From Monodelphis domestica (taxonomy: Eukaryota; Chordata; Mammalia; Didelphimorphia; Didelphidae): DNA of 64,000 nt. The notes beneath the pieces are model-generated. The model saw only the letters and a program-made list of their open reading frames with translations, did not search any database and was not told where the DNA came from. The position numbers and the translations under genes are program-made. The stretch lies in NCBI RefSeq assembly GCF_027887165.1, contig NC_077230.1, positions 346,699,989 through 346,763,988 of the forward strand, written 5' to 3'. Positions 1 to 12,168 of the stretch are shown here, piece after piece (positions within the stretch are counted from its first letter, which is position 1; every line of letters starts with the position of its first letter).

Positions 1-1785
1 TTTTCCACATGAAAAGAGGTTTGTAGTTAAGTGTTCTATTCTTCTGTCAGATGGATCTTTCTCTCCTGATTGCACTGGAAATATATTTTTACCTAACTCT
101 ACTTTTCAGAGCATAGAGGTAAAAAACCTGAAGCATGTAGAAGGGTAGGAAAAGATGGTAAACTGAAGATGCAGGATTGTTCTCTGAGAGATCTACTAGG
201 GAAGAAGATAGCCATTGAGTGGTTGTTGAACACTTACTGTGTGGCTTAGGTTCTACCAAGTGCTGTGGTAGATGCAAACGAATCACAAAAAATGCCTTTG
301 ACCTTCAAGCTAAAAAAAAAATAAAGAATATCTAGAACTGGGATTGATAGATCTGGAAGGGACCTTAGAAGTCATATGAGCTAACTGCCTTATTTTACAG
401 AGAGGGAAACAGTCTTAGAGAGAAGGGAAGAAGGAGCTATGCTTGATGTAGCCTGGAAAATAGAGAGAGATCAGTGTAAGCTTGTGTTGTTGAACAATGT
501 TTTTTGATATGCCATTCAATGTCCATAGCATTGGTGTTTCCTGCCACATAAGATAGGCCTTACTCCCTGTTGACAGCTGTGATTGAACTGAATAAAGCCC
601 CAGAGAATCAGACCACATAGGGAATTATCCTGCACTGACCCATTAGAGAGAAACCAGTCTAAAAAGAAAGTTATCTCATATAAAAGCCCTTTGCATTCGG
701 GGGACTAATGACTGTCTTTGAGAGCAAATAGTTAACATTTCGTTCATTCTTGATATTTGAAGCGACTTTATAGACTATTTAGCATATTCTCAATTGATTT
801 TGTTTTGTTCCTGGAAGCTAGTTGAAAATGAAAATTGTTTTCATACCTGTTCCTTGTGTTTTAGCTCATCTTGTCTTAAGTTCCTGTGTTTTTCAGTTTC
901 CAAGTCATTGATTAAATTCATATCAATATAGCCTAAGTAAATGTACATTTAAATGTTTGTCTGAGACTCCTCATAAACGATTTGTAGCAGTCAGAATTAG
1001 TGCTACTATATATGGATGAAGTTGACCACACCTTTAATGTGAGGATTTTACTATTTCAATACTATTAGATAAAATTCCAGGTTATGCAAAACCTAGTGTG
1101 TTTGTTACTAGTTAAAATGTTTTAATTCATTTCAGTATTTTGATAGGTTGAGAGTACCAGAATGTATTCAGCCATGTACTTTCAAGTCTTTGCCTCTTTT
1201 ACATGCTGCCTCCACCTTTGACTGTTGCATGATACATAATTGTTTATGAAACCTTATTCATAAGATAAGATAGGACTGTGGGCATTTGGGTTAGCGAAAG
1301 TACACACTCTCTCTCTGCCTTTAATACTTAGATCCTTTATTTAATTTGCTATCAGTCAGCCAATACAATTATATATTTTTTTCTTGGTTTCCTTGGTTTG
1401 GCTGATGATATTTATAAAATAGACTTCCCCCATTGCCAAGTTTCCTTTTAAAATAAACCCTTAAAAAAAGGTGAGAGATTTAGCTAATGCATCGTTTTAG
1501 TGACTAGCCAGAATGCAAGCTACTGGCATTTATTGCCAACATCATGGCTGCAGATGTAACAAACTGAGGCCATTTCCATCAAGTAACATGAATTTTTCCT
1601 CTTTTTAAATTGCTCTATCCTAAAACTCTTACTCTTTGACCTATTTAAGTACTTGTAGCAAAATATGAAAGAACAAAACTTTAATGAAAGACTGAATTTT
1701 AAAAATTATTCTTAGCTTAAAACAAAATTGAATAAACATTATCTAATGAATTCTAATGTTTTGCTTCTCTTGAATTTTGTATTTT
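1..1785. other. AT-rich intron, little recognised
   Basis: Presumed RAB6A intron. At about 350-420 there is a MIR-like core (GACCTTAGAAGTCAT ... TTTTACAGAGAGGGAAAC). The rest shows no coding frame above 67 codons and no element I can name. Confidence 0.4.
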
Positions 1786-1789
1786 GGCC

Positions 1790-2080
1790 TCAGATTTTCT
1801 GTTTTAAGTATGGTCTTTTCTTCAGGAATACTTGGAAGTCTTCTATTTTATTAAATGACCATACTTACCCCTGAAAGAATACAGTCAGTTTTGCTGGGTA
1901 GTTAATTCTCGATTGTAGACCCGGTTCCCTTGCCTTCTAGAATATCATATTCCAAGCCTTCCAGTCTTTCAGTGTGGAGGCTGCCAGGTCCTGTGTGATC
2001 CTTACTAAGACTCCATGATATCTGAATTTTTCTTTCTAGCTGCTTATAGTATTTTCTCCTTGGCCTGGGAGTTCTACTAT
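1790..2080 (-). mobile_element. L1 fragment, ORF1 C-terminal region, antisense
   Basis: The reverse complement contains GCTTGGAATATGATATTC, then CTACCCAGCAAAACTGAC and ATTCTTTCAGGGG. This is the conserved YPAKL region of L1 ORF1 and matches the sense copy at about 30910-31020. It is broken by stops and short. Confidence 0.7.
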
Positions 2081-2084
2081 TTTG

Positions 2085-3080
2085 AACCTTTATGTAAAAT
2101 TGTCTTTTTTTTTCATATTTAATGAGACTGAGATAATTTTTGTGCCTGTTATATTTCCTGGATTATTTTAAAAGCACTACGACTACATGAAAATTATATT
2201 ACATCTTTAATGTATCATGTAATGATATTAATGAAGAAGCTGAAGTTGAACATGGCATTTTTAGCTACTCTGAGGATATAACTTGATTATGGTTCAGAAT
2301 GATTTTTAAAAATTGGATTAAACTTTGGGCAGTGATTTCCTTCTGATTCTGAGTTTTCCTACTCTTTCATAGAGGTGTGGGGTTTTTGTTGTTGTTACTG
2401 TTTTTTTTTAAGGAATGTTTCTGAGTAGATGAACTCTAAAGTCCTATCTAACTCTAAAAATTAATGATTCAGTGATTCTTCTAAGGGATGAGTTGGAAAA
2501 AAAAACCTGATCTATGAGTCTCTGAGGTCTAAACTCTTGATTTCCCCAAAAAAATTCTGTTTGGGAATATAAGAACTTTTCAAAAATTAATAATTGTTAT
2601 ACAGGAGCACAAATACATTTTTAAAAGATTATATGGATGACATGAAATATATTTGTTTAAATTTTGAGATTTTGCTGTATCTATTTACAAAGGGACATTA
2701 GAGGGGAGTAACTACATACCAACACAGGCAGAATTGTATTGGACAAGAGGGGTATGGGATCATAAGCACTGGAGGTTTTTAACATATGCCATTATATATA
2801 CTTCATTCAGTGGCTCATGTTTTTGTCTATTGTGTGATTGGTATGGGAGATTATGTATAATAAGATATATTCCTTGTGATCCTTTCCTTCAAGTGGCTTA
2901 TGGTTGAATGTATAGTAGAAATAACACTGGAATGGAAGGAATTTCAAGTTATTAGTAGTTTGGTTCTGGTTTTTTAGCCAGTAACTAGCTTTGTGACTGA
3001 GCAAATTATTTAAACTCTTGGACCTCAGTCTGTAGATGTGGGATTAAGTTGGGAAAGCAAATGAATGTTTATGGTGCTGA
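2085..3080. other. intron, nothing recognised
   Basis: AT-rich sequence with T and A runs. A short CR1/L3-like end (CCTATCTAACTCTAAAAATT) is at about 2440-2480. No coding signal seen. Confidence 0.3.
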
Positions 3081-3084
3081 GTGC

Positions 3085-3520
3085 CATAGGTGTCAAAAGG
3101 AAGGAACAATCACTTCCAGCTGGGCTGGTCAACCTTCAAAGGACAGATTGGGTTAAACTAGGCAGAGATAAGGAGGAGAGTGTCCTCCTTAGGAACATCT
3201 TGAACAAAAACATCAGAGTTGGGAATATCAAGTGTGTTAAATATGAAAACTAGTTTGCTTAGAGTGGAAAATATGATATGATAGGAAGATATGATAGGAG
3301 TGAAAGAGAAAATGCAGAAGTGGTGGTAGATTAGGAAGGAACATAAATGCCACACCAAAGAGTTTGGACTTTATCATGTAGACATATTCAGGAAGGGGAA
3401 ATTGAAGCAATAGAATCCTTTAGGAAGATGACTATGATGCCTTAAAGAATAGAATTAGAGCAAGAAAACTAGTTAGGAAACTAACAATGGAGCAATTTTA
3501 GTGGCCTAGAATAAAGATTA
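3085..3520 (-). mobile_element. L2 LINE remnant, antisense
   Basis: The plus strand has GAGTTTGGACTTTATC, TTTAGGAAGATGACTATG and TAGTTAGGAAACTAACAATGG, which line up with the same parts of the clearer L2 at 36.9-37.4 kb. It is highly diverged. Confidence 0.55.
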
Positions 3521-3544
3521 AGAAATAAAAATTAGCCTGCTTAT

Positions 3545-4005
3545 TGTTTCTTATGGTGTAGTAGTACTTCATCACAATCATATACCACAATTTCTCTAAC
3601 TGTTCCACAATTGATGGATGTTCCCTCAATTTCCAATTCTTTGCCACCACAAAGAGAGTTGCTATATTTTTGGAACATATAGATTCTTTTCCTTTTCCCC
3701 TGATCTCCTTGGGAAACAGACCCCAGAAATTGTATTTCTGGGTATTATTCCAAATTGCTTTCCAAAATGGTTGGATTGGTTCACAGTTCCACTAACAGTG
3801 TATTAGTGTTCTTCCACATCCCCTATTTTTTTTCTCTATTGTTAACCAATATATAGTCAATATGATGTTACAGAATTGTTTTGGTTTGCATTTCTCTAAT
3901 CAGTATTGATTTAGAGCATTTTTCATATATCTATTTATGGCTTTTATTTCTTTATTCAAAAGTTGCCTGTTTATACCTTTTGCCCATTAATCAACTGTGG
4001 TAACA
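3545..4005 (-). mobile_element. L1 ORF2 C-terminal fragment, antisense
   Basis: It contains CACAATTGATGGATGTTCCC and CTTTGCCACCACAAAGAG, the antisense of the L1 ORF2 C-terminal coding segment that is also seen at 22970-23110 and 41590-41700. It extends further upstream in the element than those copies. Many stops. Confidence 0.7.
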
Positions 4006-4409
4006 AATTAGTAAATTCTTCAGGTTAGGTTATGTTTGTGGTTTGGGATGTTTGCTCTAGTTTAGGTGATAAAATAATTAAAAGGAGGCAAAACCAACAA
4101 AAAATAAACCTATGAGACCCAAAATGAAAGTATGACACTCTAGATTGTGCTTTTAACAAAAGAGGAGCAGATTGAGCTAATGAGTAAAATTTTCCAATAT
4201 AAGAATAGTATGATTAGTTTGTAACTATTATAGAAATGATGAAACTATCATCAGGGGACATAGCTATCTCCCAAAGTGATAACATACTCTGGTGTTGTAT
4301 AAGGAAGCAACAAGGATCAAAAAAAATTTCTAAATATGGAACTTATTCCATATTCAAGTGGTTGTTCAGAGAGCATAGAATAGGCTTTTGTTCCCCACTG
4401 AATTTTTGA

Positions 4410-4620
4410 TGTCTAGACTTGTGATTTCAGTATGTTAGGGAGTTCCCAGTGAAGAAATTACCAATACAGATCAGTACCTCTGCCTGTGCTCATCTTAGCC
4501 TGTGGGGTACTGAGAGGTTGATAGCTTGACCAATGTGCTATAATTGTTATATGTCAGAGTGAGACTTGAACCCAAGTCATCCTGATACCACCAGTCTTCT
4601 CTGTCAAATTATATCATTAG
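4410..4620 (+). repeat. MIR-class SINE remnant
   Basis: GGGAGTTCCCAGTGAAGAAA, then ATGTCAGAGTGAGACTTGAA and CCCAAGTCATCCTG fit the core and 3' part of an old tRNA-derived SINE. Confidence 0.5.
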
Positions 4621-5255
4621 TTTTTCTGACTTTACTTATAGAAAGATAACACCATCAGTATGTCAGAAAATTTTGCTCTGAATTGCCATTTGTAGCAGCC
4701 ATATGATATTTTTGTTTAGACAACTGCTGAAAACAGTTGAAAACACCATTAATTTCAATGGACTTTCACATTTGTTATCTTCTTGGTTACTCAATACAAC
4801 CCTATATAGTACCTACATATGGGCAAAGCGGTATTGTCTTTATTTTATGCATTAATAATAAAAAGCCAAAATGATTTGCCCAATCTCCTGACTCCTATTT
4901 CAGTAAATAATAATCATAATTGTTATTATGGACCATAGAAGGACAAAGACTTAAGGCTTTGAGCTTGAATTCAGAAATGCATACAGTGATACTTTGGGAT
5001 AGCCCTCGAGCCCAAACTATTCCTTTCTCTTTTGGTGAGCTCATCAACTCCCCTGGCTTCAGTTACTTCTATGAAGATGACCACCAATTTTACATAGCCA
5101 CTTCTGACCTCTAGTCCCACCCAAATTTCTGCTAAAGATTTCCACTTGGATGTTCTAAAGGCATCTCAGACTCCAAATAGCCCCATACTAAAAAATTTCC
5201 AGTATTTTCTATTGATTCTCTGATAATCAATCCAGTCAGAGAACAATTGGGGGAA
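4621..5255. other. intron, nothing recognised
   Basis: No element or gene is seen. The 64-codon frame at 4920-5114 lacks features of a real protein. Confidence 0.3.
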
Positions 5256-5259
5256 AGCA

Positions 5260-5510
5260 TTGTAGCAGAAGCCTAGAGAGGACAATTGTAGAAAGACATG
5301 TTAAAAGCCATAGAGGTCAAGAAAAATAAAGATTGAGAAAGGCCATTGGTTTTAGCAGTGAAGAAAATGTCAGAAACTCCACAGAGACTATTTCTATTGA
5401 GTAATGAGGTTAGAAGTCAGATTGCAAAGACATTAAGGAGTGGGTAGGTGAAGAAATAGAGGAAAAGGAGTATAGACATACATTTCAAAGGCTTGTTGTG
5501 GCAAGCATTT
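5260..5510 (-). mobile_element. L2 remnant, antisense
   Basis: AAGCCATAGAGGTCAAGA, GGCCATTGGTTTTAGCAGTG and GAAGTCAGATTGCAAAG resemble the antisense L2 reverse-transcriptase region that recurs in the window. Short and diverged. Confidence 0.45.
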
Positions 5511-6650
5511 TGTAATCTTAAACATGCTTTATAAATGTGAAGTTAATTAAATTTGGCTTCCCACTGTGAGGATAGCAGAGCCTGATTCTTAAGCAATAGA
5601 TTATTTCCTCCAAATTTTTTTATTTAAGGTAGCATGCCTACCCAGAATATTCCACTAAAAAAAATCCATAAAGAGACCCCAGAGCATACCTTTCAGGATT
5701 TGAAGGCCTCTTTTATCACCTGTCACAGTCTCATACCAAGTAGACACTTAGTATATATTTGTTTGGTTTCAATTACACATCAACTAGTAGTAGTATAGGC
5801 TCTGTCCCAATTATACCTTTGCTCTTCTAGAGTTAATTATTTCTGTCTTTGTCTTTGATAATTTATCTTTAATAAACCTGTGTAGGCAGAAATTCCTGCT
5901 AGTTCATTTGTTCAGTTCTTTTTAATTGACTCATCTGGCACACTCCTAGCATTTTTACATAGAAATGACTAGCAGACTATACTGTGATAAGGCCTTTGAA
6001 GCTGAAAAACTTTTGACTATAGGTACAATAACAGGTTTACCTTAATGTGGAGAGACTCTTGACTAGAAGATTGCCCATCCAAGGTTGATTTTTTTTTTTT
6101 TTTGCCGGGAGGTGACTACAGCAATTAATGAAATTGTTAAAAATACAAAAATGGCCTTCAGTCATTAAAGTCCTCTGGTTCTGTAGTGATTTTTAAAAAG
6201 GAATGACAAAAAAAGGAGCAGCAAATAATAAAAATCTGCAAGTTTTTAGACTGCTAATTTATATTAACTTTTGATATTCACAATGTTATCTATTAAATTA
6301 GAACATTAAAAGCCTATGGAAGAATTAAATCCTGTAACCAGATCCACAGTCTAGCCATAAACCCAGAGGATATGTATGATGAGAAAAATGACAATATAGA
6401 ATATGTCAATTATTGATGTTCTCTTGGTTGCTTTTTTGGGATAGTAATAACATCTAAAATATTTTCCATATGTTTGGTATTTACTCTTTTTGAGATATCT
6501 TGAGAACCACTCCTTCAGTGGCTTCTTCTTTGTATATTGGCTTAGCTACTTTTCTCATCTTTGTTCTCTTTATTGCCATTTCTGCTTCTCTGTAAACAAA
6601 TCTTGGACTCTAATGTTAAGAGTCCTGTCAATTTTGGTAATTCCAGTATC
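5511..6650. other. intron, nothing recognised
   Basis: AT-rich sequence with homopolymer runs (T16 near 6090). No coding or repeat signal I can support. Confidence 0.3.
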
Positions 6651-6654
6651 ATAA

Positions 6655-6945
6655 GACCATAGATTCATAGCTTATAGAAAGAATCCTAGGAGTCATCAAG
6701 GCCACCATCTCATTTTACTGAATAACTGAGACTTAGAGATTCAGTGTCTTGCCCGTGCCCATATAAAGTGACAAGATTTAACCTAGGACATGGGTTTATT
6801 AGATCATATTAAGTCCAAACTCCTCATTTTACAGTGAGAAAAATGTGGCACAAAATGGTTAAATGACTTAATGAGGATCACACAGGTAGTAAGTACCTGA
6901 GATGAGATTTAAATTGAAGTGTTTCTGACTCTGTGTTCAGTGTCC
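6655..6945 (+). repeat. two adjacent MIR remnants
   Basis: The first has ATCTCATTTTACTGAATAAC and the second CTCCTCATTTTACAGTGAG followed by GGATCACACAGGTAGTAAG. Both are typical MIR core-to-tail sequences in plus orientation. Confidence 0.6.
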
Positions 6946-7355
6946 TGTTCCTTTATGTGTTGCTATCTCACCTTGATGTTGAAAAGAATTTGTTATAAAA
7001 TTTTTTTGCAGAATTCCTTCATCTTTTATTCATGTTTTACCTTCCTTCTTATCCTTTTTTATTTATTGGATCTCTTTATCTTCCACTGCTTCTATCTTAT
7101 TAGGCGACATTGGGCATGATTTTCCACCATTCTTTTCCAAACGAGACCATGTTCTGAATAAGTTACTGCCATATTTCTCTCTCTGTCATTTAAGGCAAAT
7201 GTCTGCTGACCTGTGCTATTTTGAAGGTATTTTTATGGCTCTTTGACTCCTCATTATCACATTTTATTTTAGCCGTTAAATTGCTGTATGAAATTAGTGT
7301 AATTGGTACTTTATTTAAAATATACTATCATGGATCATTCAGGCCAGGAGTTTAT

Positions 7356-7553
7356 TTATTTATTTGTTTATTGATACCTTCCGTCTTGGAGTCAATACTG
7401 TCTATTGGCTCCAAGGCAGAAGAGTGGTAAGGGCTAGGGAATGGGGGACTTTCCCAGGGTCACACAGCTGGGAAGTATCTGAGGCCAGATTTGAACGTAG
7501 GACCTCCCGTCTCTAGGCCTGACTCTCAATCCACTGAGATACCCAGCTGCCCC
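7356..7553 (-). mobile_element. marsupial tRNA-derived SINE, with target duplication
   Basis: Full-length copy in reverse: 3' tail TACCTTCCGTCTTGGAGTC at the left, 5' head CCACTGAGATACCCAGCTGC at the right. It is flanked by CAGGCCAGGAGTTTAT (7340-7355) and CAGGCTAGGAGTTTAT (from 7554), a one-mismatch duplication. Confidence 0.9.
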
Positions 7554-7760
7554 CAGGCTAGGAGTTTATAACCATTTTTGTGTCATAGACCTATCTGGTT
7601 ATCTGATGAAAGAAACCTTAAGCTCAGAATCATGTTTTAAATGCATAAAATAAAATATATAGGATTGCAAAAGAAACCAGTTGTATTGGAATATAGCTAT
7701 CAAAATATTATAAGGACAAGTCCACACATCCTTAGGTTAAGAAACCCTGATATATACCTT
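7554..7760. repeat. ancient dispersed repeat, class not assigned
   Basis: TCATAGACCTATCTGG, AAATGCATAAAATAAAATAT and AGGATTGCAAAAGAAACC recall an old repeat I have seen in other mammals (ends in GGTTAAGAAACCCTGA). I cannot name the family with certainty. Confidence 0.4.
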
Positions 7761-8084
7761 AACCCCTTCATTATATAAACTAGGACACTGGGTCCTAGGA
7801 ACATGAAATGAATTGCCCATAGTCACTCACATAGCTAGAAAGTAAAAGAGGGATAACTTGAACCCAGCCCTCTGATTCCAGCAACATACGGTTTTCCATA
7901 TACACAGCTGACTCAGGAATGAGCCTCGTTCCTGAAAAGCTGAAAACCTTAAAATACCTTAATGATACTCCTTTCTCCTTTGTGTATTTTAGGGAGATAA
8001 CTAATGGCAAAGCTTTTTTCCTACTCTCTTAATATAATTGTGCATTTCGTTTATTTCATAAATAACTGTAATAGAAGTGCTATG

Positions 8085-8300
8085 TAAGTATGTCCTGTGA
8101 GGGTTAATGAAAACTTCTTGGAGGATATGGCATTTGAGTTGAACTTGAAAGGATTCAGCAAATGATGAACAGGAAGGAAAGGGATGCTATGTTTAAAGAA
8201 CAAGATGGACAGAAGCAGAGATGGGAAAATGAAGAGGATATTCAGGAGGCCAATTAGAGTATATAACAGTATTATCAGATTTTTCAGACCATTAGGTAAC
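8085..8300 (-). mobile_element. L2 remnant, antisense
   Basis: ATTTGAGTTGAACTTGAAAG and AACAGGAAGGAAAGGGATGC match the antisense L2 pattern seen at 36.9 kb. Confidence 0.5.
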
Positions 8301-8394
8301 ACAACAGAATTGTCCTAGATGTTAGAGCTTTTGATTTTTTAGCATTTAAAAAATGTTTATAATTCTGTTTGGCTCAGAAAGCCAACTTTCCAAA

Positions 8395-8860
8395 ATATAG
8401 CTCCCATCTCTTACTATTCCTGCTCAAAAAAGTCTTTTATGATTCCTCATTAACTAGAATAAAGTCACAGCGTCTTAATGATTTTAGCTGTATCACACAT
8501 TGATGTCTATGTGGATTTAATGTAAATTTGTACCCCTCAAAGAAAAGTTTTGAAAATTCAGTCTCAGCCTCACCCTTTGATTAGGCACACATGCATGTAT
8601 GATCCAAATTATAGAGAGTTACTATGACTTGTTATATCCTCGTTTCCTTCTCTCCAAGCCTTTGATTCACATCACTTCCTACACTTATAATTTCTTGATC
8701 TAACTGTAACCTGTCAGAATTCCTACTTGAGACTCCACCTCTCCAAAAATTTTTCTCTTTTCTTCTTAGCTACAAGTGATCTTTCCATCTCTTCAGTTCC
8801 CTTTGCATATTCTTACCTTTAATTGTACTTATAACACTTTTTGTATTAAGTTAAAACATA
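8395..8860 (+). mobile_element. possible L2 remnant
   Basis: CAAAAAAGTCTTTTATGATT and GATCTAACTGTAACCTGTC are weakly like L2 3' sequence. Low certainty. Confidence 0.3.
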
Positions 8861-8884
8861 CAAATCAACTTCCTCACAATCTTG

Positions 8885-9115
8885 TTGAGGTAGGGAGTGT
8901 AAATGTTATTTTAATTTCACAGAAGAAAAATGAAATTTAAAGTGACGACATCACCACACAATTTATAGTTTCCTGAGCCAATCCTTAAACTTAGGTCATC
9001 TGACTCCCAAGGCCAATCCATCAGTGTTCTATCCACCATACAACTCAGATCCAAGCCAAGTGCTGACCAGAGTTCCTTGGGGTTACAGAAAGTATAGATG
9101 TCACTGTCTAGCACG
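8885..9115 (+). repeat. MIR remnant
   Basis: ATTTCACAGAAGAAAAATG then CCTTAAACTTAGGTCATCTG and TCTATCCACCATAC follow the order core, tail, end of MIR. Confidence 0.5.
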
Positions 9116-9588
9116 TCTTTTGAGAAGAAGTCTGGCTCAAATGAGATAATATGGACAAAATATTTGATAAGTTTTAAAGATATATAAGTAAACTATGTAG
9201 GGATAGGAGAAAAGAAAGCTAGTCTGGTTTCAGGTCCTTCATCTCATACTTATGGGTTTGGTCCTTTGAAAATCAACCACATTACCTCTCAGTGTACCCT
9301 AGTAAATAACTGACATTTTAAGATATTTATCTGCAGAAGTAGAGAGAGTAACCTCACTGGGAATTCCCTACACTAGTGAAATTATAGGTCTGGATAATAA
9401 ATGATCACTTATTAAAAATCAAATCTTCAGTTCTCTGAACTGAATTCATACTCTCCCTCTTTCACAGGGTTATTTTGAAAAGCATTTTGTAAATTTTGTG
9501 AGGTAGTGTGGAAATAGGAATAACTAAACCATGTGTAGGCCCTTGAAGTTTCCCTTTTCACTAGCATGATTTGGCTAGGTAAGAGGGA

Positions 9589-9699
9589 GGAAGCTAGATT
9601 GCATAGTGCTAGGCTTGGAATTAAGAGGATCTAAGTTCAAATTCTGCCTTAGACATATACTGCCTTTGTGATCCTGGACAAGTCACTATAACTTCCAAA
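9589..9699 (+). mobile_element. old tRNA-derived SINE remnant
   Basis: TTGCATAGTGCTAGGCTTGG, AAGTTCAAATTCTGCC (B box) and GATCCTGGACAAGTCACT are the hallmarks of the marsupial tRNA SINE, here diverged and truncated at the 3' side. Confidence 0.6.
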
Positions 9700-10014
9700 C
9701 AAATCATCAGTCTCACCTTCACCCAGACTAGCAGTGACAAAGAAATCATTATACCCTATTGTAGAGCATTCTGCTTTTGAATAACTCTAAACATTAGGAA
9801 GTTTTTCTTTAAGGATTCTAAATCCTTGTACCTTTTTCCCATTGCTTCTGTTCTGAAGTCAATCTAATTCTCCATCAGATATTTGAAGATGATGATCATG
9901 TCTTTCTTAGTATTTTCTTTAATATTACTATTTAAATGTTATTAATATTAAATATTAATATTTTTATATTTCCTTCTACTGAACATTTATCTGAATCTAG
10001 CTTCTAAACTAGAC

Positions 10015-10301
10015 CAGTGATGGCAAATCTTTTAAAGATGGAGTGACAGGCCCCCTCACCCCAGAGTGAGTGCTATGCTTCCCCTTACCCCTCTCCCCTT
10101 AGACCACACAGGGGAGGGAAGGGGTATGTGTGCAGAGAAAGCACTCCCATTGGGCTGTTGGGCAGAAGAGTGGGTGAAGTGAGGGATGTTCTCAGCCAGT
10201 GTAGTGAAGGGGGAGGGGAGGGGCTCCAGCCCTCCACTCCTCTCTAGCTCTGTTGCCTGTGAGCCTAATACCCTGTGCACTTCCATTGGGCTTCTGGGTA
10301 G

Positions 10302-10362
<61 letters not shown>

Positions 10363-10539
10363 AGTGAAAATGTCAACTGGTAAGTTGGAGAGGAGGAGGG
10401 GAGCAGTTCTGCAGAGTCCCTCTGCTATTCTAGTAATGAACTTTGGGGGTGGTGGGTGGGGAGAGAAGGTGGTTAAGTGCCCACAGAGAGTGCTCTGCAT
10501 GCCATCTTTGGCACCCATGCCATAGGTTCACCATCACTG
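10015..10539. mobile_element. non-autonomous hAT element, 525 bp
   Basis: Starts CAGTGATGGCAAATC and ends GGTTCACCATCACTG, inverted relatives of each other. It is bounded by AACTAGAC (10007-10014) and ACCTAGAC (10540-10547), an 8-base duplication with one change. The 8-base length and the CAGTG ends are typical of hAT transposons. It has no transposase frame. A (GT)n tract sits inside it. Confidence 0.85.
10304..10359. repeat. (GT)n microsatellite
   Basis: About 28 GT units inside the hAT element. The open frames across it on both strands are artefacts of the repeat. Confidence 0.98.
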
Positions 10540-10616
10540 ACCTAGACCATTATCTAAACTATTTTTAACCAAAAAGTCACCATACTTCTCATAAAGTTGA
10601 CACAAATAAAGTTTTA

Positions 10617-10797
10617 TTTTTTTTAAAGCCTCACCTTCTGTCTTAGAATTTTTTACTAAGTATAGTTTTAAAGTAGAAGATCAATAGGATCAAGGTAATT
10701 GAGGTTAAGTGATTTGCCCAGCTATGATTTGAGCTATTATTCGAACCCAGGATCTTCTTGTCTCCAGGCTTAGCAATCCATCCACTTAGCCTCTCAA
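10617..10797 (-). mobile_element. diverged SINE, reverse
   Basis: AGCCTCACCTTCTGTCTTAG (tail), GGTTAAGTGATTTGCCCAG and CAATCCATCCACTTAGCC (head) in reverse order of the tRNA SINE. Confidence 0.65.
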
Positions 10798-10799
10798 TA

Positions 10800-11640
10800 A
10801 ACTTTTTATACTAAATAATCTTTTATCTTTGGGACTCTAATTTCTAAAATGTTAATTAGCAAGTACCTTCAGTACCATCACTTTCTACCAATAGCTGAGA
10901 ATTTAAATGAGTCACAAGTACCTATAAGGGGGGACTTAAAACTAGTACTGATTCATCATTAATCATGCCTTGCCAAGCCCCAGCTTTGGAATGTTCCCAC
11001 CATTTGCTGTTTTCATTCCTGTTCACATTCTGACTGGATACACTTAAAATTTGTTACATAATCATAACTCTGCTCTTAATTAAAGACAATCCTTTTATAC
11101 TTCTTTAATCGATTTATTAATCTTTAGTCTCTCCTTGTCCATAGACTACTTCCCTGCTACATACAGAAACGAATAAATCTTCCCATCCTTAAAAAAAACT
11201 TTTAACTTGATCTGACCACCTTTACTAGCTATTAAAGTTACCTATCTCTTAATTGCTGAATCTAGTGGTCCTTGCTTAATCCTCATCATTCTTGAATTCT
11301 GTACCCTTTGACACCTGTTACTCACCCTCTTTTATGCTCTCATATTTTTTTAATATGATTTATATTTTTATTATGTTAAATATTTCCTGATTATATTTTA
11401 ATCTGGCTTGGGCCACTAAAGAGTCCCTCCTGGCAGTGAGTTTGATACCTCTGATATACAGTATAGAGCTGACAAAGTGCTTCACATACATTTTCACTGT
11501 AGTCTTGGAACAACCCTAGGAGGTAGATATTAATGTTGCTGCTAAACACAAAACCTATCTGAATCCACTACACATTTATGTTATATAACTCAACTGGGCC
11601 CTCACTGCCACTAATCAGTCCTTTTTTACCAAATAATTTA
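10800..11640. other. intron, mostly unassigned
   Basis: AT-rich. A MIR/L2-like bit (TGCTTCACATACATTTTC ... CTAGGAGGTAGATAT) is at about 11460-11535. Nothing else can be supported. Confidence 0.35.
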
Positions 11641-11885
11641 CATAATTAGCAACACTCTCATCTCAGACACAGCTCTCCACTAGTTCTCATACATTTATAA
11701 CTGCTTCTTACCTTGAGGTTCTGTCTTGGTCCTCTTTTCTCTCTACATGGTCTCACTTGGTGATCTCCTCAGTTCCCATGGTTTAAATTTTCTTTTCTGT
11801 GCAGGTGATTCTCTGATCTATGTATCTAGCCTTAACCTCTTCATTGATCTTCAGTCTTAACATCTCCAAGTGGATGTCATCATCT

Positions 11886-12092
11886 TAAAAAAAAAAAAAA
11901 ACCCTTACCTTTTGTGTTAGAATCAATACTATGTATTAGTTTCAAGGCAGAAGAGTTGTAAGGGCTAGGCAATAGAGATTAAGTGACTTTTCCAGGGTCA
12001 TACAGCTAGAAAGTGCCTGAAGTCAGATTTTAATCCAGGACCTCCTGTCTGTGCCTGGCTCTCAATCTACTGAGCCACCTACTTGCCCACTG
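11886..12092 (-). mobile_element. tRNA-derived SINE, reverse
   Basis: A15 tail (as plus-strand A run before CCCTTACC) and head CTACTGAGCCACCTACTTGC. Moderately diverged. Confidence 0.8.
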
Positions 12093-12168
12093 TTTTGTAA
12101 ACAATCTTAAATTTAGCATGTTCAAAACTGAATTCATTGTCTTTTCCCCCCACAACCCCTTTCTTATT

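Noticed and set aside
10056..10518. 106- and 108-codon frames over the GT array
   Set aside because: They are His-Thr or Val-Cys repeats from a microsatellite inside an hAT element.
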